Origin: Methylocystaceae bacterium
GTDB taxonomy: Bacteria; Pseudomonadota; Alphaproteobacteria; Rhizobiales; Beijerinckiaceae
Assembly: GCA_003152255.1 (NCBI GenBank)
Contig: PLZT01000489.1
Span: forward strand, 1-5,129
DNA: 5,129 bases
Reading direction: 5' to 3'
The notes below the pieces were generated by a model. That model was not told the origin of the DNA, did no database searches, and worked only from the letters and a program-made list of their open reading frames with translations. Position 1 is the stretch's first letter; every line of letters begins with the position of its first letter. The position numbers were made by a program, and so were the translations under genes. Shown piece by piece: positions 1-4,550 of the stretch.

Positions 1-270
1 TCGCTGATCGAGCGGCGCGGCCTGGAAAATATCCGTCCGCACCGCCTTCCATTCCGTCCAGTCAAAGCAGCCGAGTTTACATGCCTCGGCCCGTTGGCGA
101 ATTCGTCGAATAGCGGCGAGGGCTTGCTCGCGGCTATGCATGGGTCGGACCGGCGCCAGGCGTGCGACCGCCTTGACGTGGGGGGTGATCGTCACTTCCT
201 CGCCTCGCTCCACTAAATCGAGCAACTGGCCGGCCTTGTTCCTTGCCTCAAAGGCTGCGACTACGCGCAT
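1..270 (-). CDS. Phd/YefM-family type II antitoxin, partial (3' end beyond window)
   Basis: Read from an ATG at 270, the frame stays open for 90 codons to the left edge. Residues 1-41 carry the Phd/YefM (prevent-host-death) signature: an N-terminal VAAFEARNKAGQLLDLVERG helix region, then EEVTITPHVKAVARLAP, the strand that in this family usually reads ITRHGKAVARLVP. The C-terminal half (about residues 47-78, RIRQRAEACKLGCFDWTEWKA) resembles the helical tail of members that pair with PIN-domain toxins. Such antitoxins bind their own operator as dimers and neutralise the toxin through the tail. The start is supported by an in-frame TAG at 298-300; no strong ribosome site is visible. Oddities: V replaces the usual G of the HGK motif, and known relatives, as I recall them, stop soon after WKAxRDEGR, whereas this frame reads on through VRTDIFQAAPLDQR. 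It may be a decayed or fused copy. Any toxin gene would lie to the left, outside the window. Confidence 0.8.
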   Translation of the reverse strand, partial: MRVVAAFEARNKAGQLLDLVERGEEVTITPHVKAVARLAPVRPMHSREQALAAIRRIRQRAEACKLGCFDWTEWKAVRTDIFQAAPLDQR

Positions 271-354
271 CAATCGCGCCAGATGAGCTGGACTGAGCTA
301 GCTTGCCAAACGCCCGCGACAATATCCATATCTTGATGCAAGGACCGGGGAAAG

Positions 355-618
355 CTACCCGGGTTTGCATCCGCGAGTAACTTGTTGAGGCGGCGGCTCG
401 CGTTGGAGGCGCGGGAGATCCGCGTTGACCATTTCGCGGATGAGTTGATCTAGCACGATTTGCGGTTCCCAGCCCAATTTAGCCTTGGCGCCGTCGTCGA
501 GCAAAATTTCGACTTCGGCCGGACGATAGAAGGCCGGATCGATCACCACATATTTTTCCATGTCAAGCCCGGCGCGGTCGAGGCCGATCCGGCGCATCTC
601 GCGCACGATGGTCGCCAC
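355..618 (-). pseudogene. gmd: GDP-mannose 4,6-dehydratase, C-terminal remnant
   Basis: The 87-residue frame (GTG at 618, TAG at 355) matches only the C-terminal part of Gmd. Residues 22-40 read KYVVIDPAFYRPAEVEILL, and 48-67 read LGWEPQIVLDQLIREMVNAD; both are hallmark segments just before the end of this SDR-family enzyme (normally about 330-370 residues). Gmd converts GDP-D-mannose to GDP-4-keto-6-deoxymannose, the precursor of GDP-fucose, GDP-rhamnose and perosamine. The Rossmann GxxGxxG motif and the catalytic Thr/Tyr/Lys residues lie in the missing N-terminal part, so this piece cannot be an active enzyme. There is no plausible start with a ribosome site: the frame simply opens where the vapC gene ends (TAG at 621-623). 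A short indel seems present in the ILLDDGAKAKLGW stretch, where the family has a GDPTKAxEKLGW pattern, consistent with decay. The truncation point coincides with the 3' end of the toxin-antitoxin operon, which suggests that its arrival removed the rest of gmd. Confidence 0.8.
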
Positions 619-620
619 GC

Positions 621-1025
621 CTACGGTCTCGACAGCAGGCTCGCTTCGCCGCCAGTCGCCACAACAAAATTGACAGCCTCTCTGTCAAAACTCGTGAAAA
701 CGTCGCCTCCCGCGCGTCGACCTTCGAAAGCGATCACGCCATCCGCGAAATCGCCGCCCCGTTCAAGAATGGCGAGGCCAGCCTCGACAGCTGGCCGATC
801 AACCAAGACGCTTGCGCTGTCGATCAATTTTCGCATGGCTTCCGCGACCTCATTGGGGCTTTTCTGATAGCCCCGGATCAGCACCCAGACGAATTCGCAA
901 AGGGATGGAAGCGTCACCGCGACGGCTTCGGCGCCGAGCAGCGCGGCGACGGCAAGCGCGCTTTGGATTGGATCGTCCATGACCGCCGCCCGGATGAGAA
1001 CGTTGGTGTCGGCGGTAATTTTCAA
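621..1025 (-). CDS. vapC: VapC-like PIN-domain toxin (ribonuclease)
   Basis: This 134-residue protein is a complete PIN-domain toxin, expected to be a Mg2+-dependent RNase that cuts tRNA or other RNA when not bound by its antitoxin. The acidic metal-binding residues are all in place: D6 in ITADTNVLIR, E44 in LPSLCEFVWVL, D92/D95 in RGGDFADGVIAFEG, and D114 in FTSFDREAV. Its length matches the family, so it looks intact. I chose the TTG at 1025 because it gives the usual MKITADTN start and overlaps the antitoxin stop as TTGA (4 nt), with a purine-rich GGTTGGGCGGGCAAG just upstream; this arrangement implies translational coupling. A second in-frame TTG at 1040 would add five residues. It is cotranscribed with the AbrB-type antitoxin upstream. 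The gmd remnant begins immediately after its stop. Confidence 0.9.
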   Translation of the reverse strand: MKITADTNVLIRAAVMDDPIQSALAVAALLGAEAVAVTLPSLCEFVWVLIRGYQKSPNEVAEAMRKLIDSASVLVDRPAVEAGLAILERGGDFADGVIAFEGRRAGGDVFTSFDREAVNFVVATGGEASLLSRP

Positions 1026-1276
1026 CGCTTGCCCGCCCAACCGTTACGCGCAAAGTTCATTATCTCGTCAACAGACAACGTCGGCGCCCCCACCTGTTTC
1101 AGGCAGCCAATGAATCCTTCGAGCGTCGCCGCGGGCTTAACCGGCCTCACTTCGACTCGGCCGGGGCCGACAAGCTCGACCGAGATCTTGTCTCCGGGCC
1201 GGACGCCAAGTTGGTCCAGCACCTCCTTGCGGAAGGTGACCTGGCCTTTGGAGGTTATTGTCAGTGTGCTTTTCAT
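1022..1276 (-). CDS. vapB: AbrB/MazE-type antitoxin of the VapC toxin
   Basis: This 84-residue protein begins with the AbrB/SpoVT swapped-hairpin DNA-binding domain: STLTITSKGQVTFRKEVLDQ followed by LGVRPGDKISVELVGPGRV (residues 3-41). The C-terminal half (from about residue 50, TLEGFIGCLKQVG to NFARNGWAGKR) is the typical toxin-binding tail of VapB-like antitoxins. It should bind VapC to block the active site and bind its own promoter as a repressor. The ATG at 1276 fits the usual MKSTLTITSKGQ start; the upstream in-frame extension to 1390 reads across the predicted promoter and is rejected. The family more often has IPK where this protein has FRK, a small departure that need not matter. The gene overlaps the toxin start by 4 nt. 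The perfect palindrome 43 bp upstream is the likely operator. Confidence 0.9.
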   Translation of the reverse strand: MKSTLTITSKGQVTFRKEVLDQLGVRPGDKISVELVGPGRVEVRPVKPAATLEGFIGCLKQVGAPTLSVDEIMNFARNGWAGKR

Positions 1277-1318
1277 GTCGGACTCATGCAGGCGCTCAGC
1301 ATTCAAAAAGACGCTCAC

Positions 1319-1346
1319 GAAAGTAAGGCACAATCGCCTTACTTTC
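1319..1346. promoter_or_regulatory. Perfect 11-bp inverted repeat, probable operator of the vapBC operon
   Basis: GAAAGTAAGGC (1319-1329), a 6-nt spacer ACAATC, and its exact reverse complement GCCTTACTTTC (1336-1346) form a 28-bp dyad. It lies 43 bp upstream of the antitoxin ATG and falls between and across the -35 and -10 elements proposed for this operon. AbrB-type VapB antitoxins are known to repress their own operon by binding such dyads. That this dyad is the site is inferred from position and symmetry. Confidence 0.6.
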
Positions 1347-1348
1347 AA
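1320..1348 (-). promoter_or_regulatory. Predicted promoter of the vapBC operon
   Basis: On the minus strand, TTGAAA (1348-1343; 5 of 6 with the TTGACA -35 box) is followed after exactly 17 bp by TACTTT (1325-1320; 3 of 6 with TATAAT). The start point would fall near 1310-1313, giving a leader of about 35 nt before the antitoxin ATG at 1276. The -10 box is weak, so the call rests mainly on the -35 box, the ideal spacing and the coincidence with the inverted repeat. Confidence 0.45.
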
Positions 1349-1386
1349 GGCCATGATGAGCGCTTGGCCTTGTGTGCAATGCCCGC

Positions 1387-1539
1387 TCATTTCCAGATAT
1401 GCGCTTCATGGCTTGGCCTCGGCTCCCCATGGGGCGCGGCGCGGCTGGCCTCGGCCACCGTTTGAGCCTGCGTCGTCAGCACTTCAACCTGCCGAAGCTT
1501 GGCCACGATCTCCTCGGGCTTATGCCGTTTGCTGCCCAT
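1387..1539 (-). pseudogene. IS3-family transposase OrfA, N-terminal fragment
   Basis: From the ATG at 1539 the frame reads MGSKRHKPEEIVAKLRQVEV and continues to TVAEA at residue 31. This is the start of the helix-turn-helix OrfA of a well-populated IS3-family group that usually continues with a GVTEVTYYRWR-like segment. After residue 31 the similarity stops, and 19 unrelated residues follow before a TGA at 1387, so about two thirds of OrfA and all of OrfB are gone. The start is clear: a strong GGAGGAGG ribosome site lies 7-8 nt upstream, typical of an intact IS left end. The fragment cannot support transposition. Confidence 0.8.
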
Positions 1540-1605
1540 CTCAAATCCTCCTCCATGGCTCGAAAGCCATACTTCAGGGAGGACCACTTTTCAGGGGGCG
1601 GACCA
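1447..1605 (-). mobile_element. Left-end remnant of an IS3-family insertion sequence
   Basis: The outer tip is TGGTCCGCCCCCTGAAAAG on the minus strand, starting at 1605, followed by the short leader, a GGAGGAGG ribosome site and the OrfA start at 1539. Recognisable IS sequence ends near 1447, where the OrfA similarity breaks off. No matching right end is visible in the window, so the remainder was deleted. The tip lies directly against an XRE-type reading frame (1607), marking the original insertion point. Confidence 0.7.
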
Positions 1606-1606
1606 C
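1573..1606. repeat. Two direct subrepeats at the IS tip
   Basis: TTCAGGGAGGACCAC (1573-1587) is followed by TTCAGGGGGCGGACCAC (1590-1606). The second copy differs by a 2-nt expansion in the G run. Repeated subterminal motifs at IS ends commonly serve as transposase binding sites; the function here is inferred from position. Confidence 0.5.
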
Positions 1607-1759
1607 GCCAATGAAATCAGAGCCAGCGGATTCAAAAGCGGCTTTGATATCGATGGGCGGCGAAGTTCGGCTACTTGCAACACCGTCCGTTATTTCAACG
1701 GGTTTGATCGTCGCGACGCCGACGCCCGAGTGCTCCGCCCACTGCTGGACAGCCTCGCC
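1607..1759 (-). pseudogene. XRE-type helix-turn-helix regulator, C-terminal remnant
   Basis: In the minus-strand frame that runs open from 1843 into the IS, 51 residues ending at 1607 read GEAVQQWAEHSGVGVATIKP, then VEITDGVASSRTS, then PPIDIKAAFESAGSDFIG. This matches the second half of the small XRE-type DNA-binding proteins common in Hyphomicrobiales: an LAxxSGVGVATIKRIE recognition helix, then a link, then IKAAFExAGIEFIG. These normally end a few residues later in a GVRLR-like tail. Here the IS3-family tip replaces that tail, giving VVRPLKSGPP and a stop at 1574. No start codon lies in the open frame, and the first helices are unrecognisable, so the N-terminus is degraded too. The IK-P-VE variant in place of IKRIE also suggests decay. 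XRE proteins of this kind are often found beside toxin genes or phage islands; the original context cannot be told. Confidence 0.65.
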
Positions 1760-1846
1760 AGTCGAGGCGAGCGGTTCGAGTTTATCGCATCCGCCCGTCG
1801 CGAAACCGAGTCGCGCTTTCGCGGCGCATGCTGGTCGGCGTTTCTA

Positions 1847-1950
1847 CAAGTCGGGTATTCCCGACTTGGAGTTCTTGCGTTGGCGCAAGTCCGATATATC
1901 GAACTTGCGCTGATCGGCGTTACCGCAAGTCGGATATATCCGACTTGCGG
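1847..1950. repeat. Triplet of related palindromes, about 40 bp apart
   Basis: Three copies of a 22-bp dyad share the pattern CAAGTCGG-N6-CCGACTTG. Copy 1 (1847-1868) has GTATTC in the centre and perfect 9-bp arms around a TATT loop. Copy 2 (1883-1910) has extended GCGCAAGT/ACTTGCGC arms, a CGATATATCG centre and one mismatched pair. Copy 3 (1923-1950) is a 28-bp perfect palindrome with outer arms CCGCAAGTCGG/CCGACTTGCGG and an ATATAT centre. Their centres are 39 and 40 bp apart. A conserved flank, TCGGCGTTA or TCGGCGTTT, appears before copies 1 and 3 and again after copy 3 (1834, 1914 and 1954). They lie in a gene-free stretch. They could be a dispersed extragenic palindromic element or a tandem protein-binding array; nothing in the sequence decides between these. 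Confidence 0.8.
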
Positions 1951-2249
1951 CGATCGGCGTTAATCGCGCCCAACCACGGGGATTCGCCGAGTCGGATCGC
2001 CCCGGCACGTCGGACGCCTGGAAACGCCTTGGATTTCAAGCGATTGCTCGCCATTTGGCTTCGCTCCGCCAAACTGAGATCACGCCGCCGGGCGCCGCGG
2101 CAATGTTTTGGCGCCTCTTGCGCGCGCCGCGGCGCTGGGCGCGCCTCATCTCCCCCCGCCGAATTCTCCCCCAATCGCATTTAGGTCATAATCGCGCACC
2201 TATTTCGCGACTACGCTGCCCTGTGGACGCAACACGTGGAGAGTGAAAA
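1951..2249. other. Gene-free stretch upstream of the two-helix membrane protein gene
   Basis: No frame on either strand gives a protein I recognise or a convincing start. It contains a small hairpin (TTTGGC at 2055-2060 pairing with GCCAAA) and a 9-bp inverted repeat GCGCCGCGG (2092-2100) / CCGCGGCGC (2127-2135). Its last 60 bases probably hold the promoter and leader of the gene starting at 2250. Confidence 0.5.
2187..2192 (+). promoter_or_regulatory. Possible -10 box for the gene at 2250
   Basis: CATAAT matches five of six positions of TATAAT and sits about 58 bp before the ATG at 2250, in an otherwise GC-rich stretch. No good -35 box is seen at the right distance (the best is TTCTCC), so this is a weak prediction. 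Confidence 0.25.
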
Positions 2250-2723
2250 ATGTCAATATCTTCCGATGTTCTCGGTCCGGGCGACGCCGGCGCGGCAAAG
2301 CAGCTGATCATCAGCCATTCGCCATGGCGGCTGATGTGGCTCGGTCTATGTTGCGTCGCACTGGCAGTCGCTCTGGCGCCAGCGGCCGACGGGGTCAAGA
2401 TCGTCGGCGGTTTGCTGTTTGTCTATGCGGCGCAGGGGCTGATTGTCGAATGGCTGGGCATACGCGTGACGCCCGAGGCGGTGGCTGGCCCCAGGCGTTT
2501 CGCCAGCGCGCCCTGCTGCACGCTGTGGCGTAAACGCGCGGCGCTGAACGGGATCCTCGACATTACCGGGAAGCCGAAATCGCACGGAATGGAGCGTGTG
2601 GTGCTGCGGCGGGTTTCGCCCGGCGATACAATGTTGATGCTGTTCCCAAACCGCGAAACCAAACTGGCGTTGTTCGCGGCGATCAGAGCGTTCGCGCCCA
2701 AAACCAGCATTTATAGAACATAA
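2250..2723 (+). CDS. Unrecognised small membrane protein with two predicted helices
   Basis: This 157-residue protein belongs to no family I can name. The ATG at 2250 is supported by GGAGAG (2238-2243) six bases upstream. Two hydrophobic segments close together, about residues 29-46 (MWLGLCCVALAVALAPAA) and 51-68 (IVGGLLFVYAAQGLIVEW), form a probable hairpin with both ends on the same side. The soluble part after residue 70 begins GIRVTPEAVAGPRRFA and later has MERVVLRRVSPGDTMLMLFP and NRETKLALFAAIRAFAPK. The beta-rich middle closing with a C-terminal helix recalls bacterial PH-like domains tethered by a membrane hairpin, but this is a shape argument only. The gene converges with the VanZ-family gene, with 25 bp between the stop codons. 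Cysteines occur at 34, 35, 89 and 90, the last pair in the soluble part. Codon use matches its neighbours, so it appears to be a genuine resident gene. Confidence 0.75.
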   Translation: MSISSDVLGPGDAGAAKQLIISHSPWRLMWLGLCCVALAVALAPAADGVKIVGGLLFVYAAQGLIVEWLGIRVTPEAVAGPRRFASAPCCTLWRKRAALNGILDITGKPKSHGMERVVLRRVSPGDTMLMLFPNRETKLALFAAIRAFAPKTSIYRT

Positions 2724-2748
2724 TCGGCGGCCGGCGCCCCCCGCTAAA

Positions 2749-3372
2749 TCAGTCGTTCGCTCGGCGACGCCGGCGGCTGAACGGCAAGGCGCGCCAAAAC
2801 GCGGCGCCACGATCGGCGCCCAGAGTCGCATCGGCGCGGCCCGATCCTGTCAGGGCGGCGGCCAGCACGGCTCCAAAAGCCATTCCGCAGGTCAAGCCGC
2901 CCGTGCTCGCCAGGGCGTCAAACAGGCTCGGCGAGCGTCCTGGAACAAAATTCTGCAGGATCTCGAACAGGCCGCTGGCGGCGGCAAGGCCAATCCAAGC
3001 GATCAGACGATAGCGCCAGCCAACATAGCCCAGCGCGACGAAAAACCCGGTCCCCGCGTAAGCGATAAAATGTTCGGCGCGCCCTGGCAGGCCGGTGTTC
3101 GGTCGCTCGGCGCCCGGAACCAGCGAGAGGACGGCGATCGCCGCGACGCAGGCGAAGGCGACGAGGCGCGCAACTCTTTGCACGCGAAATGCGCTTCGGC
3201 CGAGGTGAGAGCCGCAAGCGCCGGCACGGGAATGGCGCGCCGACTTCGAAGAGCCCTGGCTTGCATCGCTTCGCGGCATCGGCGGCCTATTGACCGCCGA
3301 ATCATCGCCGATCGGCTCCCCTCCCCGCGCCGGCCGCCCCCGGCTATGCTTTGCCCCGGGCGATGTCGCCAT
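2749..3372 (-). CDS. VanZ-family integral membrane protein
   Basis: With the ATG at 3372 this is a 207-residue protein with a long polar N-terminus (about 65 residues) followed by four predicted membrane helices: about 69-86 (ending VLSLVPG), 103-118, 122-140 and 154-175. VanZ-family marks are visible: RAEHFIAY before helix 2, and EILQNFVPGRSPSLFDALA from residue 137, with the conserved E, Q, GR and D. The namesake VanZ gives low-level teicoplanin resistance; chromosomal relatives in Proteobacteria are often found near exopolysaccharide genes and lack a proven role. The tail ends in an arginine-rich SRRRRRAND. The start is uncertain: TTG at 3420, ATG at 3372 and ATG at 3279 (with AGG six bases upstream) are all possible, and conserved sequence begins only around 3180. 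It stands convergent to the two-helix protein gene. Confidence 0.85.
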   Translation of the reverse strand: MATSPGAKHSRGRPARGGEPIGDDSAVNRPPMPRSDASQGSSKSARHSRAGACGSHLGRSAFRVQRVARLVAFACVAAIAVLSLVPGAERPNTGLPGRAEHFIAYAGTGFFVALGYVGWRYRLIAWIGLAAASGLFEILQNFVPGRSPSLFDALASTGGLTCGMAFGAVLAAALTGSGRADATLGADRGAAFWRALPFSRRRRRAND

Positions 3373-3432
3373 GCACTCTGTTTCGGTTGTCAAAGCCAAC
3401 TCCGTTCTCCCACTGTGCAACCGCGCGCAACC

Positions 3433-3606
3433 TCACACGCCCCTGGCCAGGACGTCAAACGCCCTGATCGCGAATTTTCGCCGCGAAAGAGCCCGCGGCT
3501 CATAACGCTCGAGCACGATAAGCTCGCGCGTCATGACGGCGAGAATTTGGATCTCCTTGGCCTTGTCGATGGCGGTGAAAATCCGCGCATAGGTGGCGCG
3601 GTTGTG
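3433..3606 (-). pseudogene. Coding-like C-terminal fragment of an unidentified protein
   Basis: A minus-strand frame that opens after a TGA near 3712 and closes at TGA 3433 has no start codon near its beginning, but its last 57 residues look like real protein: RATYARIFTAIDKAKEIQIL followed by AVMTRELIVLERYEPRALS and then RRKFAIRAFDVLARGV. The codons are strongly G/C-ending, as in true genes of this genome, and the pattern suggests two amphipathic helices. I do not recognise the family. Overlapping longer frames here are proline/arginine-rich and unconvincing. The most economical reading is the tail of a gene whose upstream part was lost, since everything between here and 4060 looks like debris. 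It could also be a non-coding coincidence. Confidence 0.35.
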
Positions 3607-3735
3607 AGCTTGGCGGCTTCCCCTGGGCTTGCCGAGACGATGATGGTGCGTGGCTGAGATTGATGCGGCGGCACGTGATGGTGGCCTGACGTGGCGGCGG
3701 CTGTTGGGGTAAGCTTGGCCTTCTCAAGGACAAAA

Positions 3736-3797
3736 GCACGGCGTCGATCTCGACTTGCCGGTTCCGCTCGACGCCGTGCCCCATACCGTGCGGGGCA
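3736..3797. repeat. Adjacent inverted repeats (hairpin block)
   Basis: GCACGGCGTCGA (3736-3747) has its exact reverse complement TCGACGCCGTGC at 3768-3779, separated by 20 nt. A second, partly overlapping stem pairs TGCCCC (3777-3782) with GGGGCA (3792-3797) around a 9-nt loop, so the two stems share three bases and are mutually exclusive at the junction. No T-run follows on either strand, which argues against a simple intrinsic terminator. It lies between the unidentified minus-strand fragment and the cysteine-rich remnant. Confidence 0.6.
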
Positions 3798-3861
3798 TGC
3801 ATGTCCGATCAATATCGCGGAAAGCTGGGCGTTCGTCCACATGGCGTCGGGCAATCCGACC

Positions 3862-4060
3862 ATGACGACGCTGGATCGGCGAGGTTGTTTCCGTGCGCTG
3901 GGTGTCGTGCCCAGGCGCTGATCTGTGGTTGTTGCGATCGCGGCCAGATTTACTGCGCCGGGGATTGCGGCCCTCATGCGCGGCGGGGTGGCCAGCGCGC
4001 GGCGGGAGCCCGTTACCAGGGCAGCCGCCAAGGGCGGTTCACGCATGCCGAGCGCGCGCG
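3862..4060 (+). pseudogene. Cysteine-rich (zinc-ribbon-like) small protein, frameshifted and truncated
   Basis: The plus-strand frame from about 3888 reads LFPCAGCRAQALICGCCDRG and then QIYCAGDC, a CxxC-x6-CxCC-x6-CxxxC arrangement. It continues into an arginine-rich stretch ending RYQGSRQGRFTHAERAR near 4060. From memory, this resembles a recurrent family of small hypothetical proteins found next to transposase genes in Proteobacteria, in which the cysteines probably bind zinc; that identification is unchecked. The frame one base over, starting at ATG 3862, reads MTTLDRRGCFR and then runs off the pattern. Adding a single base between 3893 and 3894 would join the two as MTTLDRRGCFR-CAGC, so a one-base deletion is likely. 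After 4060 the usual arginine-rich tail is replaced by unrelated sequence that overlaps the opposing gene at 4132. The arrangement fits a decaying mobile-element passenger. Confidence 0.5.
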
Positions 4061-4131
4061 CCCGGAAGGCGTCTTGGGGCCGGTGTTCGCGCGCGCATTG
4101 ACGCGATTACCAATAATTTTGCGCTCGCTGG

Positions 4132-4470
4132 TCACTCCGGCCCGTCCTCTCTTGGCTTTGCGTCGATGACTCTGAATTCGGCGTCGATGACGTCTTCCGC
4201 CGCCTGTCGCGGAAGTGGCGCGAGAGAGAAGTGGTGACGTTCGACTTCGTGCAAGGCGTTGTCGCCTCTCGCCTCCGCCATCAAGCGCTCGATCCGCTCG
4301 AATTCTTCAAACCTCGTCGCCAGCGTCCGCGCGGTCACTATCTCCATCGTCGCGCCCGACTGCTCGGCCCCCAGTGACGGGTCAATCTGGAATGTTAGTG
4401 CGTTGTCGGCCTCCGGGGCCAGCGCGGGTGGTGGAGCTTGATGGTTTGGGTTGCGCGGCTGTTCGGACAT
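4132..4470 (-). CDS. Small hypothetical protein downstream of manC
   Basis: With the ATG at 4470 this is a 112-residue soluble protein with no membrane segment or signal peptide and no family I recognise. The N-terminus (1-22) is proline- and asparagine-rich and probably disordered; residues 48-77 (around TRFEEFERIERLMAEARGD) should form a charged helix; the tail is acidic and contains a duplicated VIDA (VIDAEFRVIDAK, residues 94-105), encoded by an 11-bp direct repeat with a 21-bp period. The start is debatable: GGAAG lies only one base before this ATG, while a GTG at 4554 would overlap the manC stop as GTGA and give 140 residues, implying coupling. Same strand and close spacing suggest cotranscription with manC. 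Its G/C-ending codons support real coding. The opposing cysteine-rich remnant ends against it. Confidence 0.6.
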   Translation of the reverse strand: MSEQPRNPNHQAPPPALAPEADNALTFQIDPSLGAEQSGATMEIVTARTLATRFEEFERIERLMAEARGDNALHEVERHHFSLAPLPRQAAEDVIDAEFRVIDAKPREDGPE

Positions 4471-4550
4471 TCTTCCAAGCGGAGTATCGGGCCTGCTATT
4501 TAAGGACGCCAATCCATGCGATTGCTTCCGCCCCCGCGATCCAAACCCAG

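Noticed and set aside
621..672. VapC C-terminus (NFVVATGGEAS) resembling the Gmd motif DFVxATGE, suggesting a toxin-Gmd fusion
   Set aside because: The frame differs from that of the gmd remnant, and VapC relatives normally end in a similar AVxLLxAxGExAxLL pattern, so the likeness is probably chance.
963..1913. 316-codon plus-strand open frame
   Set aside because: It runs antisense through the antitoxin, the operon promoter, the IS end and the XRE remnant; its sequence is low-complexity and matches nothing, while the minus strand gives clear families.
1847..1950. CRISPR-like array
   Set aside because: The repeats are palindromic and imperfect, and the gaps are only about 12-17 bp and partly repeated themselves; no cas genes are present.
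2724..2748. Shared terminator between the convergent genes
   Set aside because: The 25-bp gap is GC-rich but has no clear stem followed by a T-run on either strand.
3070..3657. 195-codon plus-strand open frame
   Set aside because: Antisense to the VanZ-family gene, arginine-rich, with no recognisable motif.
3531..4046. 171-codon minus-strand open frame
   Set aside because: Alanine/arginine/proline-rich with no domain; it overlaps the cysteine-rich remnant and the better coding-like frame ending at 3433. High GC readily leaves such frames open.
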